Of a DNA stretch of 64,000 bases, positions 18,552 through 26,807 are shown in pieces. Origin of the DNA: Streptomyces antioxidans (GTDB lineage Bacteria; Actinomycetota; Actinomycetes; Streptomycetales; Streptomycetaceae); assembly GCF_000968685.2 (NCBI RefSeq), contig NZ_LAKD02000013.1, forward strand, positions 1-64,000, written 5' to 3'. The stretch's first letter is position 1. Each line of letters begins with the position of its first letter. Made by a program: the position numbers and the translations under genes. The notes under the pieces were generated by a model. That model did not search any database, had not been told where the DNA came from, and was given only the letters and a program-made list of their open reading frames with translations.

Positions 18552-19050
18552 TCACCCCCCGTCGTCGGCGAACGCATCGGCGAGGACTTTCCCGAGGGTG
18601 CCCAGCATCGAACGGACCTGGTTCGCGTCCTCTCCGCCTTCGGCCGGGGCGAGTTTCAGGCTCTTGGCGATGGCGATGGACGTAGCGGCGAGGATCTGTC
18701 GTTGATCGGCGAACGTCGGCCGGTCGAGGTCCTGCTCGCTCTACACGTTGTCTTTGCCGCCGAACGCCCCGATGGTGCAGGGCGCGAACAATTGCCGGTG
18801 CAGCTGCTTGGCCGACTCGTGCAGGGCCTCGGCGAGCTGCTGCCGGCGGTCGGCGAGGTCGACGCGGCGGGCCTCGGTGGCGGCGACCACTTCGGGCCCG
18901 CGCTCGAATGACAGGTCGAGTTCTGCGGCAATCTTGGACACCGGTCGAGCCGCTCCGACCGATGATGCGGGCAATCTCGTTTCGGCTCTTGTTCTCGGCG
19001 TGCAGCCGGCGGACCTGGTCGCAGTCGGCGTCGGTGATCGGCTTGCGCAC
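18552..19050 (-). pseudogene. Phage terminase small subunit-like HTH protein with two lesions
   Basis: It starts at GTG 19050 after CCGGAGGTG, with K-P-I-T-D-A-D-C-D-Q-V-R-R-L-H and an HTH (S-R-N-E-I-A-R-I-I-G-R-S). It then shifts frame near 18945, where one extra G breaks S-T-V-S-K-I-A-A-E-L-D-L-S-F. It continues through E-A-R-R-V-D-L-A-D-R-R-Q-Q-L-A-E to K-D-N-V, where a TAG at about 18741 interrupts it. The remaining frame runs to a TGA at 18552 just before the large terminase. Such HTH proteins in this position recognise packaging sites. Both lesions mark long-term decay. Confidence 0.65.
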
Positions 19051-19333
19051 GGCTTCACCTCCGGGGGATACCAAGATTGTCTCGTTACCAAATCGAAGCC
19101 GTTTGGCTCCGATGGAATCTCGCCGCAGGGGCCTGCGGTGTGGGGAATGTGACCTGGGCTGCATCCGCACTTTCGAAAGCGCAAGGGGGGTAGCGACCAG
19201 CCCTGGGGGGTCTGTTCGCTGGTCGCGGGTTTGTGTTTTTCCGGTTGCGCCGTTGAAATGTCTTTCATTCGAAGGGCGCCCAATGACAGGGTTGGGCCCG
19301 AAAATCCTGCTTATCTAGAATTGGGGTAGAGCT

Positions 19334-19549
19334 ATGCCCAAGGGTTGGTTTGTACTTCGATGCAACGCATCGACCGTGCGTCCGCTGGTGAAGGAGTGGC
19401 CCGCTCTGGGGGTCCTCGTGGTTGTCGTGGTGCTTGCTTGTGTCGCGCCCCGCCTCGGCTCGCCGGTGCTCTCCGTGCTCGTGGCTGGCTTGACGATCCT
19501 GGCGCCGTACTGGTTGGCGCACCCCCGTGCGCCCTACGTGAGGGCCTGA
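19334..19549 (+). CDS. Small two-helix membrane protein, 71 aa
   Basis: A short frame with a plausible ribosome binding site (GGGGTAGAG, about four bases before ATG) and two hydrophobic segments (L-G-V-L-V-V-V-V-V-L-A-C-V-A-P and S-V-L-V-A-G-L-T-I-L-A-P-Y-W-L-A). It resembles the tiny uncharacterised membrane proteins often found in Streptomyces prophages near the terminase end (holin-like position), but nothing identifies it as a holin. It stands alone between the terminase remnant and the decayed secreted-protein gene. Confidence 0.45.
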   Translation: MPKGWFVLRCNASTVRPLVKEWPALGVLVVVVVLACVAPRLGSPVLSVLVAGLTILAPYWLAHPRAPYVRA

Positions 19550-19567
19550 CGTGACGAAGCCCCACCG

Positions 19568-19960
19568 CAGGGCGTGCGATGGGGCATTGGGCGCGGCTGG
19601 TCAGCCAGCCGGGCCCAAGGTCTTGCGCAACGCATCGTTGAGCTGCTTGCCCTGCTCGTCCGTGAGGGGGTGCGCGTCACTGCCGAACCTCTGCGCTGCC
19701 GCATGGCCGACGCCCTGTGCCCCCCCGTTGAGGCTTGAGCACTGGTTACGGCCCGCGTCGACAACGTCGTCGGGGTCGGCAATCAGTATCGGGTCAACTG
19801 GCCTTGATCGCGGCGAGGTAGTCGGCAAGAGCGGCCCCCGTCGGCTTCGGCGGGATGCCCGCGGCGGCTTCCGCGGCCGAAGGGGCGGCGGCCTTCGGCG
19901 TGCTATTGCCGGCGCTCGGCTTGCTGGTCGCATCGGAGTCGTCTGAACCTGTGGGTGCCG
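19568..19960 (-). pseudogene. DUF732-like secreted/lipoprotein remnant, frameshifted
   Basis: Two adjacent frames read as one protein. The first is K-P-S-A-G-N-S-T-P-K-A-A-A-P-S, then L-A-D-Y-L-A-A-I-K-A. The second, after an indel near 19800, is D-P-I-L-I-A-D-P-D-D-V-V-D-A-G-R-N-Q-C-S-S-L followed by F-G-S-D-A-H-P-L-T-D-E-Q-G. The pattern (Ala/Pro linker, then D-A-G-R-N-Q-C) is typical of small exported actinobacterial and actinophage proteins. The signal-peptide end is missing. Function unknown. Confidence 0.5.
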
Positions 19961-20178
19961 AATATACATCCGCCCTGGTCAGGTGCCGGGTGTTTCTGAG
20001 GGGCTGGTAGCGGTCTCATAAGTTTCGAAACCTGGGTAGTTGTGCTATTCGGTGGGTCGCGATGCACCGCGTCGAAGCTCCTCCATGGGCCATTTGACCA
20101 CTTCCGTGTACGGCGTCGTACAGAGCTTGACGGCGCGGCAGATTCGCGAGATTCTTAAAGTAGAGCATAAAGGGAGAA

Positions 20179-20232
20179 TTGCCGCGCGGCTGGGGGTCAA
20201 GGGGTCGCAGGTTCAAATCCTGTCGTCCCGAC
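20179..20232 (+). repeat. 54-bp direct repeat, copy 1 (attachment-site-like, tRNA 3' end)
   Basis: Identical over 54 bp to 24762-24815. Its second half contains GGTTCAAATCC, a canonical tRNA T-arm, followed by a CGTCCCGAC acceptor-like end. No matching 5' half (an acceptor strand like CGGGACG) is visible within 90 bp upstream, so this is a tRNA-derived attachment site rather than a working tRNA gene. Confidence 0.8.
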
Positions 20233-20946
20233 CAGCATCATCGCAGGTCGGAGGCCGTTTCCGCGGGTAGCGGAGGCGGCCTTAACCATGTCCGGACAGG
20301 GAGCGAGTGGGAGCCCTCGTGCTCCCAACTCGCAGACGTGTCAACGGTGCCCGATTCGTCCGTCACTCGATCAGGTACACCTATCGCGCCGTACCGAGCC
20401 CCTGTGCGCCGCCGTCAACCGTAGGCCCCCGCGGTCACCCCATCGATTCGGATGCTCTGTGCATCAAGAGGCATAAGGGCCCTTGTCGACTCCCGACCCC
20501 CTTTCGGGGTGGGAGCATGGAGTCGCGCTCCCCGTGCGACAGGGGAACGGGGGACTGCCAGTGATCTCTCCGGGGCAGTTTTTGCAGGTCGGCGGGCACG
20601 CGGGTGTTCTGGTCGCTGTAGGCGGCCTACGTCAAGGCGAGGTAAAGCCCCTTGGCGTTTGCCGGCAGATGGGGCACTCCCAGGGCGTGAGCGCTGTATC
20701 CGGCTCTGGAGTGCCGTAGGGAGACGGTTCGGAGGGATCGAGCCCCACGAAAAAGTGTGCCAAGCAAGCGAAAATGATGTCACCGATGGGTGCGCCTTTG
20801 GCATCGCGGTCGGGCGCCGCACGGGCGTGGTGTCGTCGTGTGGAAGACATCTCATGTTGATGCTCGTGGCATCGACGGCCGAGGAGCCGGACAATTTGGG
20901 TGCGTATCTGATCTGTGTGGGATGGACCGACCGCCACTGGCGGTGC
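20233..20946. other. Apparently gene-poor stretch after attachment-like repeat
   Basis: No gene can be firmly supported. A minus-strand frame at 20632-20937 ends in a Cys-containing tail (W-E-C-P-I-C-R-Q-T-P) that could be a small phage-type protein, but it lacks a convincing start and ribosome binding site. Plus-strand frames here have poor codon bias. Confidence 0.35.
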
Positions 20947-21961
20947 TTAATCGCAGGCGGTTTGGACCTGGCGCAGGAAGTGCGGCCAGTGTCCTTTGGG
21001 GGTGTCGCTGTGTTGCGCGCTGTGGAGGCTGAGTTGGAGGGTTTTCCTGAGCGGGTGGGGGGAGTGCATGATCGCCTCGTTGCGCTGGGCGAGCCCGTGG
21101 AGTTCTCCGGCGGTGGGGAGCCGGTCGCTCTTGGCGCTGTTGCAGGCTTGATGTGCGGGAGCGAGGTTCCAGATGGCGTTCAAGTCCGGTCCGTGCCAGC
21201 CGGAGACGTCACCGAAGCGCCGCATCAGGGAGTAGGGAAAGACGTGGTCGACGACGGTGCTGTCGCCGGGCGCGATGGGCTGAGCGCAGATGAGGCAGCG
21301 GCCGTGCTGGAACCCGATCACGGCGTCAGCGACTCCGGTGACCGAGCGGCGGCGGCGCTTGTCCGTGAGCTGCAGTGTCGCCCAGTCCACCGAGAATCCC
21401 TCGTCGATGAGACTGCGGCCGATGCCCGCGGCGAAGGAGCTTTCGACGACGTCCCACCGTGCACCCAGCTCGGCACGCAACCCGGTGGATTGCTCACCCT
21501 TGGCGATGGAGCGCAGCTCGGGAGTCAGGCGTACGATCCGCTGGTGAGAGTTGCCGATCAGGTCGTAGAACCGGTGCGCCGTGCGGGTGTTGCCGCGCAG
21601 GTTGTGGAACTTCTGCATCACCATCCCCGGCATGGAGCGCACCGCGGCGTGCCGGAGCCGGTCGGTGGGGTGGCCGAGCGCGGCGGACTCCTTGGCCTCA
21701 CGCTCAGCCACGGCCAGGAAGTCCGACCCCCGGACCTGAAGCCCTGACGGTGCCTGCGGGGCTTCAGCGAGGTGTGCCACCAGTCCCATGGCATATGGAA
21801 TGGCGAGTTCCTCCAGCGTCACCTCGGTCCTGTCCTGCGCGGCGTACTCCAGCAGCGCGGCTCCGAAGGCGAACTTGTAGGTGCGGGAGTTGGCGCCCAT
21901 CAAAACGGTCAGCCGCCAGGACGTACGGGTTCGGCTCGCTTCGGTAGAAGTCCACGGTCAT
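20947..21961 (-). pseudogene. HNH endonuclease with a one-base frameshift near its start
   Basis: The C-terminal half carries the HNH zinc-type core: F-Q-H-G-R-C-L-I-C-A-Q, V-V-D-H-V-F-P-Y-S and N-L-A-P-A-H-Q-A-C-N-S-A-K-S. The middle is a helical domain of unknown role. The natural start is ATG 21961 (M-T-V-D-F-Y-R-S-E-P-N-P-Y), which overlaps the methyltransferase stop by four bases. The frame then shifts at a GGG run near 21897; removing one G joins R-F-D-G directly to A-N-S-R-T-Y-K-F. If instead translation starts at ATG 21900 or TTG 21903, a 317-318 aa protein still results, so loss of function is not certain. The pairing with a methyltransferase suggests a restriction-type module. Confidence 0.75.
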
Positions 21962-22276
21962 CGGCTCACCCCTGCTCTTGTAGGCGGTTCCGCGCGGAAG
22001 ACCAGCGTGCTCCAGTTCACGTCCTCCCGGCTGAGACGATCAGATCCCTGCCTGCGATGTACCGCGGACAGCCCGAACCGCTCTGCCAACGCCACCGTCT
22101 CGGCCCCGGAGACCGCGAACATACGGCGTCCCGTGGGAACCGGACCGTGCCGCAGTGAGAGGGCCACACATCCTCTCGGCGCCACCAGGTCAGCCAGCCG
22201 TTGCATGGCTTCGACGCGTTCCTGTTCGTCCAGGTGCATCCACACTGCGGAGAGCAACGTGAAGTCGAAGGGCCGT

Positions 22277-23465
22277 AGCGCTTCAGAACGGCTTCACCGG
22301 TCGTGAGCTGGGGTTTCGTTGGGTGGTCAGCTCGCTCGGTGGTATTCGTTGATGAGGCCTGTGACAGCCTGTCTGCGTGCGATCTGAGTTGTCGGTAGCG
22401 GTATGACGTTCGGGTCGTCGAGGGGTGCGAGCTGGTTTCGGCCTTGGTGGGGCCGATGGCTGTTGAAGTGACGGGCGTAGTCGTGAAGGAGTTGCTCCGC
22501 GTGGCCTCTGCCAAAGATCAGTACTCGGTTGGTGCACTCCTCGCGGACGGAGCGTACGAACCGCTCGGCCTGCGGATTGCAGTTGGGGCTCCGGGGCGGG
22601 ATCTTGGCCACGTTTATGTCCTCGCTGGCGAAGACGGCGTCGAAAGCCGCCGTGAACTTCCGGTCCCGGTCGCGGATGAGGTGGGTGAAGTTCGTGATGC
22701 GGTCGCCGAGCTGCCAGAGCAGCTGTCGGGCTTGCTGGGTGGTCCAAGCGCCGGTGGGGTGGGCGGTGACACCGAGGATGTGGACGGTGCGAGTGCGCAC
22801 CTCCATGGCGAACAGGGCGTACAGCCGCTGCAGTCCGATGGTGTCGATGTGAAAGAAGTCCGTGGCCAGGAGGCCGTTTGCCTGTGCCCTGAGGAATTCC
22901 GTCCACTCTCTGCGCGCCTTCTGCCGGCGTTGCCCTGAGTTGAGGCTGGCGGCGCGCAGGATACGGCGGACGGTGGCTGTGCTGATGATGTGGCCGAGGC
23001 GGCGTAGCTCGCCGTGTACGCGGCGGAAGCCCCACCGTGGGTTCTCGATGCCAAGCCGGATGACCAGGTCGCGGACTTCTTCGGATATCGGTGGGCGGCC
23101 TGGGGGAGGTGGCCGGGTCCACTTCTTCTTCAGCAGGCGCTGATGCCAGGCGAGCAGAGTGCGTGGCGAGACGAGCCGGTTGCCGCGGAGGGCGCGGGGC
23201 AGGAGCCGGGCGAGTGCGGCAAGCAGCGCCCGGTCCGGCCAGTTGGGCTTTGGGGTGGGCACCTGTCGGCGCAGCACGGTGACCTCGTGACGCAGGATGA
23301 GTATTTCGGCGTTCTTGGCCGCGGTAGATCGGCAGAGCAGAGCGAGCCACGCGAAGATTCGTGTGGCGAGTAGGTAGGTCAGCTGTACGAGCACAATGAC
23401 TGATCATGCCCGACCGCGGGGTAAATGCCCAGGTAAGCAGCGGTGAAGCTGTTTTGAAGCGCTAC
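22277..23465 (-). mobile_element. Insertion sequence, 1189 bp, with GGGCC target duplication
   Basis: Terminal inverted repeats: GTAGCGCTTCAGAACGGCTT inward from the left and GTAGCGCTTCAAAACAGCTT inward from the right, both continuing CACCG. A 5-bp GGGCC duplication flanks it (22272-22276 and 23466-23470). It encodes one intact DDE transposase on the minus strand. The clean ends and intact gene suggest a recent insertion. Confidence 0.9.
22327..23394 (-). CDS. Integrase-core (rve, DDE) transposase, 355 aa
   Basis: A single intact frame. An N-terminal hydrophobic leader precedes N-A-E-I-L-I-L-R-H-E-V-T-V-L-R-R-Q. An HTH-like region follows (W-G-F-R-R-V-H-G-E-L-R-R-L-G), then the catalytic core: A-T-D-F-F-H-I-D-T, L-I-R-D-R-D-R-K-F-T and the Glu segment N-P-Q-A-E-R-F-V-R-S-V-R-E-E. 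It ends F-N-S-H-R-P-H-Q-G-R. The start is a GTG (V-L-V-Q-L-T). Several dead fragments elsewhere in the window (40749, 45013, 54960, 56165, 62575) resemble this protein, so this IS type has been active here repeatedly. Confidence 0.9.
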   Translation of the reverse strand: MLVQLTYLLATRIFAWLALLCRSTAAKNAEILILRHEVTVLRRQVPTPKPNWPDRALLAALARLLPRALRGNRLVSPRTLLAWHQRLLKKKWTRPPPPGRPPISEEVRDLVIRLGIENPRWGFRRVHGELRRLGHIISTATVRRILRAASLNSGQRRQKARREWTEFLRAQANGLLATDFFHIDTIGLQRLYALFAMEVRTRTVHILGVTAHPTGAWTTQQARQLLWQLGDRITNFTHLIRDRDRKFTAAFDAVFASEDINVAKIPPRSPNCNPQAERFVRSVREECTNRVLIFGRGHAEQLLHDYARHFNSHRPHQGRNQLAPLDDPNVIPLPTTQIARRQAVTGLINEYHRAS

Positions 23466-23565
23466 GGGCCTGGTGAAACCACGCCCCGCATCGGACGTGA
23501 GCGACGCCTCGGCAATGGGGTGCACGTTCCTCATGATGGCACCCGCAGCGTCCTGGGCAGTGAAG

Positions 23566-23985
23566 TCAGTGGTCCGCTGTGCCTGCCTCCGTGACCCACT
23601 TTATGGGCTGGCCTGTTATGGCGGCGATCATGTCGTAGTCCTGGTCGTAGTGCAGCACGGTCACCGCATGTCGTTCGGCTGCTGCGGCGATCAGCAGGTC
23701 GGGCATGGACAGTGCGCGGTGGTTGCCTTTGGTGATGGCCTGTCGCTGGATGTCTTTGGCCCGGTCCCACACTTCGTCGGGCATCGGCAGGTAGTCGAAG
23801 CCGGACAGGAACCAGTGCAGGCGCTTCGCGTCGTTGTCGTTGCGTGCGGAGTACATCACCTCCATCTCGACCGGTCCGCACACAGCCAGTACGCCATCCT
23901 CGTGGAGTGGGTCGAGGACCTCGGCCACCTTCGGCTTGCGCCATCGTTGGAGGGCGGAGTTGTCGATCAGGAAGCGCTCACTCAC
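23566..23985 (-). CDS. VapC-type PIN-domain toxin, 139 aa
   Basis: PIN ribonuclease fold with the expected acidic residues: D8 in F-L-I-D-N-S-A-L, a Glu in V-E-M-E-V-M-Y-S-A-R, Asp in S-M-P-D-L-L-I-A-A-A-A and D-Q-D-Y-D near the C-terminus. VapC toxins cleave tRNA or rRNA loops when freed from antitoxin. The GTG start overlaps the antitoxin stop by four bases (GTGA), the standard vapBC layout. It ends next to the truncated methyltransferase, suggesting the pair was inserted into or joined to that gene. Confidence 0.85.
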   Translation of the reverse strand: MSERFLIDNSALQRWRKPKVAEVLDPLHEDGVLAVCGPVEMEVMYSARNDNDAKRLHWFLSGFDYLPMPDEVWDRAKDIQRQAITKGNHRALSMPDLLIAAAAERHAVTVLHYDQDYDMIAAITGQPIKWVTEAGTADH

Positions 23986-24194
23986 GCCACGTTCCTGCTG
24001 TCGGTCTCCGTCCGGCTGTCGTAGGTCAGGTCCAGGTCACCGGACTTGATCGCGTCGATGCCCTCCTGTCGCAGCCGACGCTTGACAGCTTCCTCCATGG
24101 CCATGCGCACAGCCTTGGCCTTCGTCTTCACGCCGTACAGGCGCATGGCGTGTTCCACCATCTCATCGTCGAGATCGATCATGGTGCGCGACAT
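23982..24194 (-). CDS. VapB-type ribbon-helix-helix antitoxin, 70 aa
   Basis: M-S-R-T-M-I-D-L-D-D-E-M-V-E-H-A-M-R-L-Y is a classic VapB N-terminal RHH (beta strand then helix), followed by K-A-V-R-M-A-M-E-E-A and a C-terminal tail (D-L-D-L-T-Y-D-S-R) that would cover the toxin. ATG 24194 is chosen because AAAGGAG lies seven bases upstream; longer frames have no site. It should neutralise the VapC product and repress its own promoter, which would lie in the AT-richer 24195-24240 stretch. Confidence 0.85.
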   Translation of the reverse strand: MSRTMIDLDDEMVEHAMRLYGVKTKAKAVRMAMEEAVKRRLRQEGIDAIKSGDLDLTYDSRTETDSRNVA

Positions 24195-24761
24195 CGAAAA
24201 CTCCTTTCGTCGGGGACGGCGACCTTCAAAATGATAGCAGCATGAGGCGTTGAAGTGGTGTCGTTTGAGGGTCGATGGTCGTGCCGGTGTCGCTGCGGCC
24301 TTGCGTGGACGCAAAGCCGCATAGCGGGCTTCGTTCGATGATCAAGCCTGTGGCCTGGTCGTATGAATGGCCGGCACTCACGGTGTTCGTTGGATGCGCC
24401 GCACCCCCGTGCATCGTCCAGGGGTTCGGTTTCCTCGACTCCTGCTCCGGGAGCGCGTGGGACGACTCCCGCGAGGCGCTGAGGATGTTGGGCGGGTGTG
24501 ATTCCAGGCTGGTGATGTCGGAAGAGGGGCGATCGGATTCGGGGCGACTGTAAGTTCCCCGGGGGCGTTGTGTGGAGTGAAGGTGTGCGGTTCATGACGG
24601 CATCCGGGTCGGCGGATGGTCATGGTGTTGGAGTGAAGCGTTGCGGCGGCAGGAGGGACGTGTTCAGGGGTCGGGCGTTGGAGCGGTGTTCTCTTGCTCT
24701 GTACGGCGGTGTACGGCTTCCAGGCGGTCTGCTACAGACCGATACCGATCGTTGCGGAGAG
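24195..24761. other. No gene recognised between vapBC and the second repeat
   Basis: The first ~50 bases likely hold the vapBC promoter. I see no coding frame with a good start and Streptomyces codon bias in the rest, and no IS end. Confidence 0.4.
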
Positions 24762-24815
24762 TTGCCGCGCGGCTGGGGGTCAAGGGGTCGCAGGTTCAAA
24801 TCCTGTCGTCCCGAC
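24762..24815 (+). repeat. 54-bp direct repeat, copy 2 (attachment-site-like, tRNA 3' end)
   Basis: Perfect copy of 20179-20232, 4.58 kb away and in the same orientation. It lies 118 bp before a tyrosine recombinase remnant, the normal attachment-site/integrase arrangement of actinomycete integrative elements. No 5' tRNA half is visible upstream. Confidence 0.8.
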
Positions 24816-24933
24816 GGTGCAGAGGGTCTTTGCAGGTCAACACCTGTGAGGGCCCTCTTTTCGCGCTCCCGTTTCCGGCGTCGAGGTCGAGCGCGCCGCT
24901 CACCGACACCTTGACTCGGAGGGTTTCCTCTCC

Positions 24934-25385
24934 ATGCCGCTTCTGGACCTGGACAAGATCACCGCAGGATTCCCCAAGACGTGGGAGGGCTTTCTGCGGG
25001 ACTGGGACCGCTCCCTGCGGGCGGGCAACTACCCGGAGACCACCCGCTACAACTACCTCCTCGCCGCCGCCTAGCTCGCCCGCTACCTGAACGACAACGC
25101 CACACCCGACCTTGAGACGGGGGACGCGGCCGAGGACCCCACCGAGGTCACCCGCGCCCACGTCGAGGCGTTCCAGGGCTGGATGATCGAGACCCGGTCG
25201 GCGTCGACCGCGCTGAACAAGTACAAGGGACTGCAGCAGTTCTTCAAGTGGCTGATGCTGGACGAGGAAGAGATCGACCGCTCCCCGATGGAACGCGTCC
25301 GCCAGCCCAAGACGGTGAAGAAGCTGATCCCGGTCATCCGGGACGACGACACCAAGAAGGTGCTGGCCACCTGCAAGGGGGCCGG
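24934..25385 (+). pseudogene. Tyrosine recombinase N-terminal remnant
   Basis: It starts at ATG 24934 (M-P-L-L-D-L-D-K-I-T-A-G-F). It reads through a SAM-like core-binding domain (W-E-G-F-L-R-D-W-D-R-S-L-R, then R-A-H-V-E-A-F-Q-G-W-M-I, N-K-Y-K-G-L-Q-Q-F-F-K-W-L) and ends P-M-E-R-V-R-Q-P-K. A TAG at 25072-25074 interrupts it at codon 47, probably a former CAG. The catalytic domain with the Arg...His-x-x-Arg...Tyr residues is missing; unrelated sequence begins around 25385. It was probably the integrase using the adjacent 54-bp site. Confidence 0.75.
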
Positions 25386-25559
25386 GGGCGGGAAGCGCCA
25401 GTACGGCGCCATCCCGCCCCCGGCCTGTGCGCGGCCGTCGGACCCTCGACCGGCGGCGGACCGGGCCCCTCAGCTCCGGTCGTACCCGTGGAACCCCCGG
25501 CCGGTCTTGCCGCCCAGCAGTCCCGCCTCCACCATCCGCTGGAGCAGCGGGGAGAGGCG

Positions 25560-25843
25560 TACCCGGACTCCGCCATGCGATCGCCGAAATGCCCGACGGC
25601 CAGCGGTACTTGTGGACCGCCCGTGCCGTCACCCGCCACCGCGGCGGCTGGGGCGAACCCGGCAAGACCTATGCCATCGGCCTCGGCTGCGAGATCCGCC
25701 ACGCCCACCGGCTGGTCTACTCAGGCGACCTGGATCTCGCCAGCGCCTCGGCCGCCACCCCGATCGGCATGGGTTGCCGTGTGTGCGAACGTCTCGACTG
25801 CTCCCAAAGGGCCGCGCCACCACTGGGGCATCCGCTCAAGTGA
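25560..25843 (+). pseudogene. DUF2083-type regulator C-terminal fragment
   Basis: The frame reads Y-L-W-T-A-R-A-V-T-R-H, G-K-T-Y-A-I-G-L-G-C-E-I-R-H-A and G-M-G-C-R-V-C-E-R-L-D-C-S-Q-R-A. This is the Cys-rich C-terminal domain of the RamB-like XRE short-chain-fatty-acyl regulators (DUF2083). The XRE helix-turn-helix and middle region are missing, as is the usual tail after P-P-L-G-H-P-L. It abuts the recombinase remnant and is probably recombination debris. Confidence 0.6.
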
Positions 25844-26016
25844 CCGCGGCCAGATTTCGGGAAGCGCGACGCACCGGCTCCCGCCAGGACGGATGAGGTG
25901 TCCGGCAAGCACAACGCCGCGCGCCACCAGGGCACCCTACGGGAGAGGTACAGACCGGCCCGGTCGTCTTCGTGGCCACCGCGCAGCAGGTGGGGGCAGT
26001 GCGCCGCCCGGAGCGG

Positions 26017-26649
26017 CTACGCCACACCCGGCGCGTCGGTCGGGGTCGAACGGAGAGTGAGCGGCATGAGCTCAGACACCTGCTTTCGAAGCATTGCCAG
26101 CGCCTCCTGCTCCTGCCCCGACAGATACCCCAGCAGAGCTTGTTGAAAGACCCCGTCGAGCATCCCGTAGACCGTGAGTGGGGGCAGAGCCGTCTCGGCG
26201 CCAGCCAGGTCGGCGTAACGGGTGACGACCCGCCAGGTCATCTCCTCGAGGGAGCGGTCGATCTGGTGGGCCGCTTCCCGCAGGTACTCCTCGAACATGC
26301 TCTGGGCCCGCAGGTCGTACCAGAGCCGGTGCATCGGGGCCTCGTCGACGATCGTCTCGCACAACTTGTTGGCGAACGCGACCACCAGGCCAGCGGCCGT
26401 CGTCGAGTCGGCGACCACGCCGTCGTAGCGGGTCACGCAGACCGCCTTGTACTGCTTGACGCAGTAGACGATGAGCTCGACCTTGTTTTGGAAGTAGTAG
26501 TGGACGACCCCGTGGCTGAACGGGGAGTTGTTGGCGATCTCCCGCAGCGACGACTTGGCATAGCCGAGTTCGCCGAGGGTGCGCAGCGCGGAGTCCACGA
26601 GTGCGCGACGGCGTGCGTCGTGCTTGTCGATCGGGTTGGCTCGCGCCAC
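26017..26649 (-). CDS. TetR-family repressor of the adjacent catabolic operon
   Basis: The N-terminal HTH is S-L-R-E-I-A-N-N-S-P-F-S-H-G-V-V-H-Y-Y-F-Q-N-K, followed by an all-helical ligand domain (D-L-R-A-Q-S-M-F-E-E-Y). Length is 210 aa, normal for TetR. GTG 26649 is preferred because GGAGGGAGG sits five bases upstream; the longer start at 26670 includes that site in coding sequence. It diverges from the SDR-reductase-ligase operon across a 158-bp gap, so it most likely represses that operon and itself, with an acyl-CoA or similar intermediate as inducer. The inducer is inference. Confidence 0.88.
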   Translation of the reverse strand: MARANPIDKHDARRRALVDSALRTLGELGYAKSSLREIANNSPFSHGVVHYYFQNKVELIVYCVKQYKAVCVTRYDGVVADSTTAAGLVVAFANKLCETIVDEAPMHRLWYDLRAQSMFEEYLREAAHQIDRSLEEMTWRVVTRYADLAGAETALPPLTVYGMLDGVFQQALLGYLSGQEQEALAMLRKQVSELMPLTLRSTPTDAPGVA

Positions 26650-26807
26650 ACAACCTCCCTCCTCGGCCAACGTTCAGGTGGTAACCCTACCCGATCGCCC
26701 TGACAGCCGGTCACAAAAATCTTGACAAGTGGATGACGAGTTCTTGACAGTCGTCCAAAGAATCGCTCACGGTGTTGCCCTCACCACCTCCGATCAAGGA
26801 GCCGCAA

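Larger units (their letters stand above)
21958..23560 (-). pseudogene. SAM-dependent methyltransferase C-terminal part, split by an IS
   Basis: The 3' part (22271-21958) reads F-D-F-T-L-L-S-A-V-W-M-H-L-D-E-Q-E-R, then G-C-V-A-L-S-L-R-H-G-P-V and S-R-E-D-V-N-W-S-T-L-V-F-R, which is motifs IV-VI of a class I methyltransferase. Removing 22277-23465 and one GGGCC copy adds upstream reading A-E-A-S-L-T-S-D-A-G-R-G-F-T-R-P continuous with F-D-F-T. The N-terminal SAM-binding glycine loop is absent, because the frame runs into the VapC gene. The gene is therefore both 5'-truncated and IS-interrupted. Its stop overlaps the HNH start (ATGA), so the two formed an operon. Confidence 0.7.

Noticed and set aside
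20179..20232. A functional tRNA gene
   Set aside because: The T-arm and 3' acceptor strand are present, but no pairing 5' acceptor or D-arm is found upstream. The same is true of the copy at 24762-24815.
20452..21747. 431-codon plus-strand frame
   Set aside because: It is antisense to the HNH gene, with no ribosome binding site and no domain.
25248..26060. 270-codon plus-strand frame after the recombinase remnant
   Set aside because: Arg/Pro/Gly-rich shadow composition. It conflicts with the better-supported recombinase and DUF2083 fragments and overlaps the TetR gene end.
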